A stretch of DNA of 64,000 bases from assembly GCF_023721715.1 (NCBI RefSeq), contig NZ_JAMDLG010000001.1, forward strand, positions 124,001 to 188,000, read 5' to 3'. The notes beneath the pieces were generated by a model. It had not been told where the DNA came from. It made no database searches and saw only the letters and a list, made by a program, of their open reading frames with translations. Numbering within the stretch: the first letter of the stretch is position 1; every line of letters begins with the position of its first letter. Shown here piece by piece: positions 51,792 through 60,454 of this stretch. Made by a program: the position numbers and the translations under genes. The stretch is from Parasegetibacter sp. NRK P23 (GTDB lineage: Bacteria; Bacteroidota; Bacteroidia; Chitinophagales; Chitinophagaceae).

Positions 51792-53930
51792 ATGTTGTTA
51801 AAAAATTTAAATGAAAAGCAGCGCGAAGCGGTGCTGGCTGATGACAAAAGGTTACTCGTACTGGCCGGCGCCGGTTCCGGTAAAACAAAAACCTTAACGC
51901 AAAAGATACTCTATCTCCTGAGTGAGAAAAGCGCTAAGCCTTCTAATATTCTGGCGATTACTTTCACCAAGAACGCGACCAATGAAATGGTGGACCGGCT
52001 GATTATCGCCGGGGATAAAGAGGGAGGCTATGAGGATTTTATCAATAATAAATCCATAACAAAGGAGGAGAAAGAACAGGAAAGGCGCAGCCGTATTAAA
52101 GCTAAGGCATGGTTAGGGCAACTTACCGTAAAAACCTTTCACTCTTTATGTTACCAGTTGCTGAAAAGCAGTGGCGGCGTAGCGTTCGATAACCGCTTCA
52201 GGTTATTGATAGATGAGCAGGCGGAAGAATTGAAAGAAGATGACCATAAAACGATCGCGCCGGAAAAATCAGGAGATATCATGCACAAGATGCTCCTCGA
52301 ACTTTGTCATGATCCCGCCTACCTCCTTCGGTTAAAAAGATATATCCTTGATTTTTACGTGGATAAGTCCTATATCGATAAGCAGATCACGGCCCGTTCC
52401 TACAACCATCAGGTTACTTATACCACGCTGAAAGGAGAAAAGGTACGGTCCAAATCAGAAAGGGATATTGCAGACTGGCTGTTCCGGCATAACCTGAAAT
52501 ACGAATATGAACCGGTTGTGAACTTTAAAGATTTCGATTTCAGGCCAGACTTCTACGTTCCGCAAGCCGATCTGTATATAGAACATGTGAGTGATAAAAG
52601 TTACAGTACAAAAGACAAAGAGGAACAATTTCAACGTGCCGGAAGGTATTGCGCAAAGACCTTTGAATCAATGGCGCAGGACTCCACGCTTTTTAACCTT
52701 GCACTGGAAAGGATTATCATGGGTAGGGTTTCTGAAAAAATAGCTTTGACGGCATCTTTGAATTATGAGGAGGAATTCAGGTGTTATGGCGATAAGATCA
52801 GGGAGTTTCTTACCATGATCAGCCGGGTTCAGTCAATGGTGAAAGGGAATGATATTGCTCCCGATGACCTGCTGGATAAAGCTTTATCGCACCAGCACGA
52901 ACGGGTTCGGGTATTTTACGAACTGGCCGTTCCGGTAATCAAGGCGTATAACACTTACTGCGTTAATAAGTCTTACCTCGATTTTGATGACCTGATTATT
53001 CAGGCGATTCACCTGTTGAAATCAAATGAAGAAATCCGGAAAAAGTATCATGATCAGTTTAAATTCATTCTGGTAGATGAGTTTCAGGACGTAAATAATT
53101 TACAAGTCCGTTTATTGGAACTACTGTTGACGCCGGATACGCAACTCTTCTGCGTAGGAGACGACTGGCAAAGCATATATGGTTTCCGGGGATCGGAAGT
53201 GGATTACATTGTAAACTTTGAGAAACATTTTGAACCATCTAGAGTGATCAAGCTGGATGTGAATTACAGAAGTACGCAAACCATTGTTGGCGCCAGCACG
53301 GAAGTGATCAGAAAGAACAGGTTCCAGGTGGATAAGAACATCATCGCGCACAAACAAACGCCCAGTAAAATTCAAATTTACAGAGCCAAAGAAATACAGC
53401 AGGATGGAGTAGGGTATATGCTGGAGAAGGTAAGAGCATTGTACAAGGAGGGCTTTGGCGCTGAAGATATCCTGGTACTTTACCGGCGCAGTAAAATGTT
53501 TCAACCTTATAAGGGCGCCCTTAGAGCCTCCGGCTTAAAAGTAACGGCAAAAACCATCCATGCTTCAAAAGGATTGGAAGCGAAAGCCGTGTTCATTGTG
53601 GGCTTGACAGATGGTTCAGGCGGATTTCCGGATATATGGCTCGACGATGCTGTTTTCCGGGTGATTAAAGATGTGAAGATTGATATGATGATGGAGGAAG
53701 AACGAAGATTATTTTATGTGGCGCTCACCAGTGCGAAAGACGAATTATACCTGATTACTGAATTAGGAAGCGAGTCCCGATTCATTGATGACATACCCAA
53801 AGAGTTTTACGCCATCAACAAAACCGAGTTTAAAAATATAATTGAGCCAGTGCCCGTTTGTACCCAATGCGGCACGGAGATCAAGGCGTTTTACAGGTTT
53901 TGCCCTACCTGCGGGAAAAATCTGGTGTAA
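51792..53930 (+). CDS. UvrD/HelD-like superfamily 1 helicase with nuclease-like insertion and zinc ribbon
   Basis: A 712-residue ATP-dependent DNA helicase. Walker A is LAGAGSGKTKT (about 27-37). The Walker B/DExx motif is FILVDEFQDVNN, motif III is VGDDWQSIYGFRG and motif VI is RRLFYVALTSAK. Between about residues 215 and 300 there is an insertion (SERDIADWLFRHNLKYEYEP, then FRPDFYVP and YIEHV) resembling a PD-(D/E)xK nuclease core, as in HelD-type helicases. The C-terminus is a zinc ribbon, CTQC and CPTC. Likely role: DNA repair or removal of bound complexes; cytoplasmic. Confidence 0.87.
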   Translation: MLLKNLNEKQREAVLADDKRLLVLAGAGSGKTKTLTQKILYLLSEKSAKPSNILAITFTKNATNEMVDRLIIAGDKEGGYEDFINNKSITKEEKEQERRSRIKAKAWLGQLTVKTFHSLCYQLLKSSGGVAFDNRFRLLIDEQAEELKEDDHKTIAPEKSGDIMHKMLLELCHDPAYLLRLKRYILDFYVDKSYIDKQITARSYNHQVTYTTLKGEKVRSKSERDIADWLFRHNLKYEYEPVVNFKDFDFRPDFYVPQADLYIEHVSDKSYSTKDKEEQFQRAGRYCAKTFESMAQDSTLFNLALERIIMGRVSEKIALTASLNYEEEFRCYGDKIREFLTMISRVQSMVKGNDIAPDDLLDKALSHQHERVRVFYELAVPVIKAYNTYCVNKSYLDFDDLIIQAIHLLKSNEEIRKKYHDQFKFILVDEFQDVNNLQVRLLELLLTPDTQLFCVGDDWQSIYGFRGSEVDYIVNFEKHFEPSRVIKLDVNYRSTQTIVGASTEVIRKNRFQVDKNIIAHKQTPSKIQIYRAKEIQQDGVGYMLEKVRALYKEGFGAEDILVLYRRSKMFQPYKGALRASGLKVTAKTIHASKGLEAKAVFIVGLTDGSGGFPDIWLDDAVFRVIKDVKIDMMMEEERRLFYVALTSAKDELYLITELGSESRFIDDIPKEFYAINKTEFKNIIEPVPVCTQCGTEIKAFYRFCPTCGKNLV

Positions 53931-53989
53931 TGGATAAATACTTTTATACGATTGTCTTACCTTAAAACGCTAATTCATTCAGCCATAAA

Positions 53990-54352
53990 ATGAAAGAAAA
54001 CGAAAAACACAACGAGCGCATCGCTAAAATAACTTTTGCTTCCGTTTATCCGCACTACATTACCAAAGTGGAATCAAAAGGAAGAACCATAGAAGAACTG
54101 CACCAGGTCATCGCCTGGTTAACCGGATTCGACAAAATAAAGTTGCAGGAACTGATTGATGAAAAAGTGACTTTTGAAGTTTTTTTCGACAGGGCAAAAC
54201 TAAATCCCAACGCACAACTGATAAAGGGTGTAATCTGTGGGTACAGAATCGAAGAAATTGAAAACACCCTCACCAGAAATGTTAGATACCTGGACAAATT
54301 AGTGGACGAATTGGCAAAAGGTAAGAAAATGGAGAAAATATTAAGACAATAA
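53990..54352 (+). CDS. DUF2200-family protein
   Basis: A 120-residue soluble protein matching the DUF2200 pattern ([22 protein letters not shown], then [12 protein letters not shown] and [12 protein letters not shown]). The family has no settled function. Its stop lies 4 bases from that of the convergent membrane regulator. Confidence 0.8.
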   Translation: MKENEKHNERIAKITFASVYPHYITKVESKGRTIEELHQVIAWLTGFDKIKLQELIDEKVTFEVFFDRAKLNPNAQLIKGVICGYRIEEIENTLTRNVRYLDKLVDELAKGKKMEKILRQ

Positions 54353-54356
54353 CCGC

Positions 54357-55247
54357 TTACCCGTTGAGCTCAAGTTTATAGCCCTTACCCCGTACAACCA
54401 CTATTTTAATGTCCGGATCTGACTCCAGCTTTTTTCTCAGTTTTGATATGAACATATCAAGACTGCGGCCCACAATAACACCCGCGTCTTCCCATATCTC
54501 TTTCTGAAGCCGGCTCCGCTCAATTATTTCGTTGGGGGCAGATGCGAAAATGAGCAGAACACGGGTTTCCGTGACGGTCAGGTCAATTGTTTTTCCATCC
54601 ATGACCAGCTTCCGGTGCGCCGGATCGAACAACACTGCACCTAGTTTGAATGTGCCGGAAGGCTGAACTTCAGGGGGCACTTTTTGGGATTTACCGATTC
54701 TCAGGAAAATAAAACCGGCAAACGCCAAAAGTGACAGTCCGCCCAGGATATACCTGTTCCTGGTTGTATTGATGCCCGTTGGCCTGAATTGGATATTGAT
54801 TTTGTAGCAGGCTTTTGGCTGTACTCTGCCAGTACAGGCTATAATATCATCTTTTTTATCATTGGATATTGCGTAGCCATAGGTTACAGTGGCGTTGTCG
54901 CATGTCAGCACGTTTACAATATAGTCACCTGCGTAGGGCGCTTTCGCGAGCCATTGCCTGGTAATTTGCACGAGGGATTCCGGCTTAAAGGTAAATGCCT
55001 GCTCAAAACTGATCTGGTATTCATTTTCGGCGATCTTGTTAACGGGCAGCAGCCTTGAAGTACTGTCGCCGGACTGAAGGAGTATTTCGTGTCCGATCCT
55101 GCGAAGCAGGACCTCTCTTCTGGCGAAATCAAATTCATTTTTGCTGGTCATGCTGAAAGCCACGCAGATGCCGGCGATAAACAAGAGCAGTAACCATCCG
55201 CCCCGTAGCTTTTGCCTGATGGGTAGGCGATTTCTTGTAACATGCAT
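54357..55247 (-). CDS. Membrane-bound winged-helix regulator (ToxR-like layout)
   Basis: A 296-residue one-component regulator. Two membrane helices, about 18-33 and 166-185, enclose a roughly 130-residue extracytoplasmic domain of unknown fold with three cysteines (C116, C138, C147). The C-terminal part (about 200-296) is an OmpR/PhoB-type winged helix, with LTVTETRVLLIFASAPNEII and VVRGKGYKLELNG. There is no receiver domain or phospho-Asp, so it must sense directly through the extracytoplasmic domain. It is divergent from the small exported protein gene at 55428, its most obvious target. Confidence 0.82.
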   Translation of the reverse strand: MHVTRNRLPIRQKLRGGWLLLLFIAGICVAFSMTSKNEFDFARREVLLRRIGHEILLQSGDSTSRLLPVNKIAENEYQISFEQAFTFKPESLVQITRQWLAKAPYAGDYIVNVLTCDNATVTYGYAISNDKKDDIIACTGRVQPKACYKINIQFRPTGINTTRNRYILGGLSLLAFAGFIFLRIGKSQKVPPEVQPSGTFKLGAVLFDPAHRKLVMDGKTIDLTVTETRVLLIFASAPNEIIERSRLQKEIWEDAGVIVGRSLDMFISKLRKKLESDPDIKIVVVRGKGYKLELNG

Positions 55248-55427
55248 GATGTCAATGCGTTATTTACAAAGTTTACACTATTATTTACAAAACGGCTAAT
55301 AATGGCCGGAACATATCTGCCTATTTTTATAACACCAACGATAAAGGGATTCGACAATTAAACAAATCTCTGAAAAGAATCCGGTTTATCGAAAGATAGA
55401 TTTTATGTTCATCAAACCTTCAAAAAA

Positions 55428-55970
55428 ATGAAAAAAGCTATTTATGCGCTGATCTTACCACTGGTTGTGGTAAGCGGGATCGTATTCGGCAATCGCCAGA
55501 TCAAAAATGAATCTTCTGAACAATTAACGCCGAAGCCACTCACTGCTGCTGAAAAGAATGCAGCGATGAAAGAATGGCTGGCTACTCCGGCGGGAATCAA
55601 GTTCAAAGAATGGGAAGCGTCTCCCCAGGGAGAGAAAGTGCTTGCCTGCGCCGCTAAAATAAAGAAATATATCAACAGTGGTACCAGTATGGAAGCTGTC
55701 GTAACTTCTCTTGCGCTTCCGCCAGGCGCACGATTGGGTTTCGGATTGATGGTCAGGATTGATGGTGAGGAGTACATTCTCAATTTTCGGCCGGAAAATT
55801 TTGCTGAATTTCAGCCATTGCGTAACCTCAAAGTTGACGACAAGATAATTATAAGAAGTCATAACGTATCCTACGCCCCCAAGTATTCCTTTCCAATCAT
55901 CTCGGGCGATTATATAGAGCAGAACAATAAAATAATTTATAAACGCGAGCCCCTCAAAGATGGCTGCTGA
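55428..55970 (+). CDS. Small exported protein of unknown function
   Basis: A 180-residue protein not recognised by eye. The N-terminus has a signal-peptide-like hydrophobic stretch (about 4-20). A lysine-rich helical part (about 38-85) and a beta-rich C-terminal half follow. Three cysteines or fewer are present, one of them the last residue. It is divergent from the membrane-bound winged-helix regulator (180-base gap), suggesting a regulator/target pair. A bidirectional terminator follows. Confidence 0.55.
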   Translation: MKKAIYALILPLVVVSGIVFGNRQIKNESSEQLTPKPLTAAEKNAAMKEWLATPAGIKFKEWEASPQGEKVLACAAKIKKYINSGTSMEAVVTSLALPPGARLGFGLMVRIDGEEYILNFRPENFAEFQPLRNLKVDDKIIIRSHNVSYAPKYSFPIISGDYIEQNNKIIYKREPLKDGC

Positions 55971-56014
55971 GTAAGCGCTGCGGAAAAGAATATTAGAGCA
56001 CTTTTGAAAGCGAA

Positions 56015-56048
56015 AATGAGGGCGTATCAAAAAAGATACACCCTCATT
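56015..56048. terminator. Bidirectional terminator
   Basis: Arms AATGAGGG (56015-56022) and CCCTCATT (56041-56048), plus GTATC/GATAC (56024-56028 and 56035-56039), with one C-A mismatch and a loop of six A. It stands between two convergent genes and can serve both. Confidence 0.75.
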
Positions 56049-56078
56049 TCATTCAGGTTCTGATAGAGTTGACAATGC

Positions 56079-56966
56079 CTACTCCTTATGTACAAGTTTC
56101 AGCAAAGATTCTACCGGTACGGTATTTTTAACCACCATCTGAACACTTTGGTTTGTTTCACTGTGCAACAGCATGCGGGTGTTGGAAACGGTACCCACGA
56201 TGTTGCCGTACACGTCCATAACGGGACCGCCACTTGACCCTGTGGCATAGTCTGCCGAAATGGCCATCATTTCCCTGAAAAAACTGCCGGTATCTCCATT
56301 CACTTCTTCCATATACTTATTGACCACATGCCCCCTGGAAAAGAAGTAGTGCATGCCTTTCGGATGCCCCAACACGAAAATTTCATCTCCTGTTTTCGCG
56401 GGTTTCCCTAAGGCAAGCGCAGGCAATACGGCTCCGCCCGTTTCCAATTGCAGCAGGGCCAGGTCATCTTTTTTGGAAGCGGTGAGGACCGATTGAACCG
56501 CATAGGTTGCTCCATCTTCCATCCGTACCGTAAAACCCAATGGTTTGTTGCCGCCTGACATATTCGCGTAAGTGGCCGCCACATGGTAATTGGTGACCAC
56601 GATACCTTTCGGGTCAATAACATATCCGGAAGACTCACTGATATGCGTATTGGAACACCGCGGACACAGGTAAATGCATCCCACCATTACGGTCGCTTTT
56701 TTAGCCTTCTCGTACAACATGTTCGCCGGAACTGGCTTTGTGGAGGGTTTCACCAGTCCAGCGGCCACAGAAAGGGAAGGAGCGCCCAACGCTTTTTTTG
56801 CATCCTCCATTGTGACGGTCTTCACGCGGGAAAGCAGCGAATCAACCGACTTCAGGAACCCGGCGTTAATTTTCGCGTCGTCCGTAAATTCCTGGGCATA
56901 TCCCGTGACCAGCAGTAATTGTAAAAAGAGCAGGACAAAGGGTTTCTTATTGCTAAACATCATCAT
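56079..56966 (-). CDS. Trypsin-like serine protease (S1C)
   Basis: A 295-residue exported protease with a signal peptide of about 25 residues ending GYAQ. The catalytic triad reads H128 (TNYHVA), D168 (KDDLALL) and S245 (GSSGGP). A CxxxCxxC group (VGCIYLCPRCSN) lies about 30 residues before the histidine and is not usual for DegP. No PDZ domain follows, unlike DegP/HtrA. Last gene of the minus-strand SusC/SusD locus, 32 bases after the thioredoxin gene. Confidence 0.88.
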   Translation of the reverse strand: MMMFSNKKPFVLLFLQLLLVTGYAQEFTDDAKINAGFLKSVDSLLSRVKTVTMEDAKKALGAPSLSVAAGLVKPSTKPVPANMLYEKAKKATVMVGCIYLCPRCSNTHISESSGYVIDPKGIVVTNYHVAATYANMSGGNKPLGFTVRMEDGATYAVQSVLTASKKDDLALLQLETGGAVLPALALGKPAKTGDEIFVLGHPKGMHYFFSRGHVVNKYMEEVNGDTGSFFREMMAISADYATGSSGGPVMDVYGNIVGTVSNTRMLLHSETNQSVQMVVKNTVPVESLLKLVHKE

Positions 56967-56998
56967 ATTGAAATATATGGCGTGGAACCGGCCACACT

Positions 56999-58087
56999 TT
57001 ACTTTATTGTTTCGGCCTGTTTTTTATAATAGTTCGCTTGTTTTTCAAAGGTTTTCGCGGCGTATTCAAAATAGTCTTTGATACCAGCTTTCTGTTCTGC
57101 CGTTGCCTTCGCGACATTGCTCATCAGTATACCTTCAAGGATGGGCTTATAAACAGTATTGTTGGGGAGATTCCAGATATACCTTCTGTAGTAGCTGATC
57201 ATTCCATCCAGGTCGTTTTTGGCCACGTACAGCGCCACGCGGCACATGTGGCTCTCGGGGTCTGATGGATCCAGTTTGAGCAACCCGATAGTGTAGGCAA
57301 TGTCTTCCACTTCCTGGGGTGTGTAAGATATCTTGTATCGGGCTGTTCTTTCATTCGCCACGATGTACATATCCTTACGGATTTTGTCGAATATCATCTG
57401 GTTCACCACCTGGGTACCTAATTCCTCGTCCATTCGGTATTTCTCCAGCATCATTTTTCTGAAGAACGGACTTCCGAATTTAACCGTGCTCATCGCGAAA
57501 CTGGTGAAATCCCTGCTGAAGCGTTCGAAATCCTGGCCGTTGTCGTACAGTTCTTCCAGCAATGGAGTCGGGTCCTGGTTGTTTTCCAGAAGTGCTTTGG
57601 CGTATGGCAGGCCACTAAGCATGTCTCTTTTCTCTTCATAAGTAGCTTTCAGGCCCGCCAGCGAGTTCTTGGGATCAAGCGCTTTGGTTACTTTCTCAAT
57701 GAACTCTTCGGCTCCCGACTTGCCCACAAGTCTGTTCACTTCTTCTCCTTTTTCGTTCAGGATGAGGAAGGTGGGGTATACGTCAACATTGTACTTCTTT
57801 TTAATGTCAATGCCTTCCCCTTTTTCCATATCATATTTTACGGATACGAATTTCGGGTTGAAGAAGTCTCCGGCTATCTTCTTCGGGAACTCGTTTTTTG
57901 CCATCTCCAGGCAGGGCACGCACCAACTGGTATAACAATCCACAAATACCAACCTGGGATTCGTTGGGTCCTTGGCTTTTGAAATGGCCTCTTTTAAACT
58001 GAGCTTTTCAAAGTTGACGCCCTGTGCGTTACCGGTGCTTAAAAAAGCGCCAATGAATAGGAGCGCGCAAACAAAAAATCTTTTCAT
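56999..58087 (-). CDS. Exported thioredoxin-like protein with helical C-terminal domain
   Basis: A 362-residue protein: signal peptide (about 1-22), a thioredoxin domain (about 28-140) with the redox motif C56-V-P-C59 in WCVPC and the cis-proline in VYPTFLIL, then about 220 helical residues not assigned to a family. Likely a periplasmic thiol reductant. It begins 2 bases after the TlpA-like gene. Confidence 0.85.
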   Translation of the reverse strand: MKRFFVCALLFIGAFLSTGNAQGVNFEKLSLKEAISKAKDPTNPRLVFVDCYTSWCVPCLEMAKNEFPKKIAGDFFNPKFVSVKYDMEKGEGIDIKKKYNVDVYPTFLILNEKGEEVNRLVGKSGAEEFIEKVTKALDPKNSLAGLKATYEEKRDMLSGLPYAKALLENNQDPTPLLEELYDNGQDFERFSRDFTSFAMSTVKFGSPFFRKMMLEKYRMDEELGTQVVNQMIFDKIRKDMYIVANERTARYKISYTPQEVEDIAYTIGLLKLDPSDPESHMCRVALYVAKNDLDGMISYYRRYIWNLPNNTVYKPILEGILMSNVAKATAEQKAGIKDYFEYAAKTFEKQANYYKKQAETIK

Positions 58088-58089
58088 GG

Positions 58090-59457
58090 TTAAATATTTT
58101 CTTTCTTCTCCAATTGGGCTTCGATCAGTGCTTTCAGTTTGGGATCAGAAGGACGCATCGCGTCAAACTGAACCACTTTTCCTTTTTTATCGAACAGGAT
58201 GAACCTGGGTACCGCAATGATTTCGTAATCTTTCAGCAGCGGACCTGCATTGTTGGAATAGAGTTGCAGGCCTGAAAGCTGGTTTTCTTCCACCATTTTT
58301 TCCCACTTGTCTTTTTCGGTATCAATCGACACACTCATGACCACCACGTCTTTCCCTTTGAAATCCTCCACCAGTTTTTTGAGTGCGGGTTGCTCGGCGA
58401 TACAGGGCTTGCACCAGGTGGCCCATACATCAACCAGTACCACTTTTCCCAGGTAATCGGAGAGGTGGTGCGACTTCCCTTTCATGTCCGGATAAGCGAA
58501 ATCGCTCCAGTCTGAACCAGGTACTTTAAGTCGTTGACGTTTTACGATTTCCGCCATTCTCTTCTTTTGGTCGGCGGTCACCATGTACTGCGCGTTTTTT
58601 TCGTTAAACTTGTTGATGTCGGTGAATCCGCCACGCTCGGCCACTTTGATGATGAACTCCGCCCTTATGTTCTCGTTCCCGATCTCGGGGATGATCATTT
58701 CGTTGGCAAGGCCCATCTTAGACTGGTAAATGATATACTTCGCGAAAGCGAGCGCCTGGATGTAATTGAACCCGCCGGGAAGCGTCCACAAATTAGCGTC
58801 GGTGAACTTTTCAGTATTGAACAGGTTGGTTACATAGGTAGGGTAATCGCTGCGTTTGGATGGTTCATAAGCCATCAGGAACGGCGCCATCGCATCGTAT
58901 TTGAAGCCATACGAAAGCAGGTTCTTTGTAAAAACATCGAAATCCTTGTTCCCTGTTTTTATTTTCTGAATAAAATCTGCCGAAGGTTTCAAGAGCGAAT
59001 CAAGGGTTACCTGGTAACGGCCATCAGCCTGCATGGCGCCTTCCCTGGAATACCCAAAATAACGGAGTGGGGCCAGCATGCTATACCATTGCGCAAACAC
59101 ATTGTTTTCCGGGCTCAGTTTTCCGGAGTAAACAGCCTGTCCGTTGGCTGCATCAATTTCCAATTCCTCTCCGGCATGCATGTACAGCGGATACAGTTCG
59201 TCGTCGAACCCGATGTAGCGCATGGTGTTCAGGTCATTACCCGACAGTTCTATTTTAAAACCATACTCATTTTTTGTGAGGGGAATTTCCGAAAGCACTA
59301 CAGACTGTCCCGCCCCTCCTTTAAAAAAGTAAATCACAGGCATGTTCACGCCATTGGAGATGACTTTTTTGAATGTTCCTTTCACTACCGCATGCTGCGC
59401 CCAAACCGGCGCTGTAATGGCCAGCGCCAGGATAAATAGAAACGTTTTTTTCATCAT
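58090..59457 (-). CDS. Exported TlpA-like thiol-disulfide protein
   Basis: A 455-residue protein: signal peptide, a beta-rich N-terminal region of DUF4369-like type (about 22-130), a helical middle, and a C-terminal TlpA/AhpC-type thioredoxin domain (about 315-450) with C349-K-P-C352 in WATWCKPC and the cis-proline in IAVPRFILFD. This composition is common behind SusC/SusD pairs in Bacteroidota. The frame has two Met in a row; either may start. Confidence 0.87.
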   Translation of the reverse strand: MMKKTFLFILALAITAPVWAQHAVVKGTFKKVISNGVNMPVIYFFKGGAGQSVVLSEIPLTKNEYGFKIELSGNDLNTMRYIGFDDELYPLYMHAGEELEIDAANGQAVYSGKLSPENNVFAQWYSMLAPLRYFGYSREGAMQADGRYQVTLDSLLKPSADFIQKIKTGNKDFDVFTKNLLSYGFKYDAMAPFLMAYEPSKRSDYPTYVTNLFNTEKFTDANLWTLPGGFNYIQALAFAKYIIYQSKMGLANEMIIPEIGNENIRAEFIIKVAERGGFTDINKFNEKNAQYMVTADQKKRMAEIVKRQRLKVPGSDWSDFAYPDMKGKSHHLSDYLGKVVLVDVWATWCKPCIAEQPALKKLVEDFKGKDVVVMSVSIDTEKDKWEKMVEENQLSGLQLYSNNAGPLLKDYEIIAVPRFILFDKKGKVVQFDAMRPSDPKLKALIEAQLEKKENI

Positions 59458-59515
59458 GGAATTTTAAATGTTACCGGACCGCTGCCCGGATGACTAATGT
59501 TTTTTTATTTGATCG

Positions 59516-60439
59516 TTATTTAATAGGAATGCCGATGTCTTCCACGATCTGTTTGATCAGACCGTATTTGATCATGATGTTGGGATAGGTGCCATACTGC
59601 TGTGTAAACTGTTGCTCCGTACTGCCCAGCGCCGCTTCCAGGTACATGCACACGTCCATCCAGGTGGAAATCGGTGAATAGTATGGGTTCCTGGGGTCAG
59701 TGCCTAAGAATCCAATGGCCTGTAGCGTGGCGGTTGTGCCGGGTGGCAGCCCCGTTACAGAAGTTGCAAGTTGGTAGATGTACAGGTTATACGCGTCGCG
59801 CGATGGAACGAATTTCCTGGATGCGGCATAGAATTTTTCCAGGATCAGTTTATACTTGTCGTTGAGTACGGCATTGGTCAGCATCGCCCTTAAAATCGCG
59901 CCTTTGTATTTCGCTCTGGTAGCCTCGTCCATGGTGGGAATTTTGGAAACCTGTCCGATGGCGATGGTGTTGAATCCTTTGAAAGCATACGTGCCGAAGG
60001 CGTTGCTGTTCAGGGTTTCCAGCAGCAGGATACTCGGTACATGAATAGTATTGGGCAATACGGAAAGGATATCCGTTTTCAGGAACTCCAGCGCCGGGGC
60101 AACATCATTTTTGTTGCAATAGCTGAAGGCCTGCACCTGGGGAGGCGCTCCCGATGGGAGCCCTCCAAGCGCATAAACAAGCGACAATACTTCATAGTAG
60201 GTATATTCTTTCCCGAACCGGTCAACGCGTTGCTGGGAACCGATAGTGTCGTTAAAATAAACGGGAATACCGGTTTCCTGATAGAAAAGAAAGGTCGCGT
60301 GCGTGGCGGCATCACTGGGGTTGTCATTCACCACCAGCCAGTTTTTGTCGTAATCGGTAAACGTGGCAACTTTTTCTTTTGAGCATGAGCCACCAATGGT
60401 GAGCAGTGCGATGGCGCCTATATATAATTTCAGTTTCAT
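59516..60439 (-). CDS. Lipoprotein resembling a degenerate zinc metallopeptidase of SusD loci
   Basis: A 307-residue lipoprotein with a lipobox ending at C19 (IGGSC). It follows susD by 15 bases. The C-terminal pattern (GFLGTDPRNPYYSPISTWMD, then QIVEDIGI) and the position match the putative zinc-binding metallopeptidase lipoproteins (Peptidase_Mx1 type) often coded here. The zinc motif HExxH is not present: the equivalent helix reads AILRAMLTNAVLN. If that alignment is right, it is an inactive relative, perhaps a surface binding protein. The family assignment is by eye and uncertain. Confidence 0.55.
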   Translation of the reverse strand: MKLKLYIGAIALLTIGGSCSKEKVATFTDYDKNWLVVNDNPSDAATHATFLFYQETGIPVYFNDTIGSQQRVDRFGKEYTYYEVLSLVYALGGLPSGAPPQVQAFSYCNKNDVAPALEFLKTDILSVLPNTIHVPSILLLETLNSNAFGTYAFKGFNTIAIGQVSKIPTMDEATRAKYKGAILRAMLTNAVLNDKYKLILEKFYAASRKFVPSRDAYNLYIYQLATSVTGLPPGTTATLQAIGFLGTDPRNPYYSPISTWMDVCMYLEAALGSTEQQFTQQYGTYPNIMIKYGLIKQIVEDIGIPIK

Positions 60440-60454
60440 GTTAATCCTGTTAGG

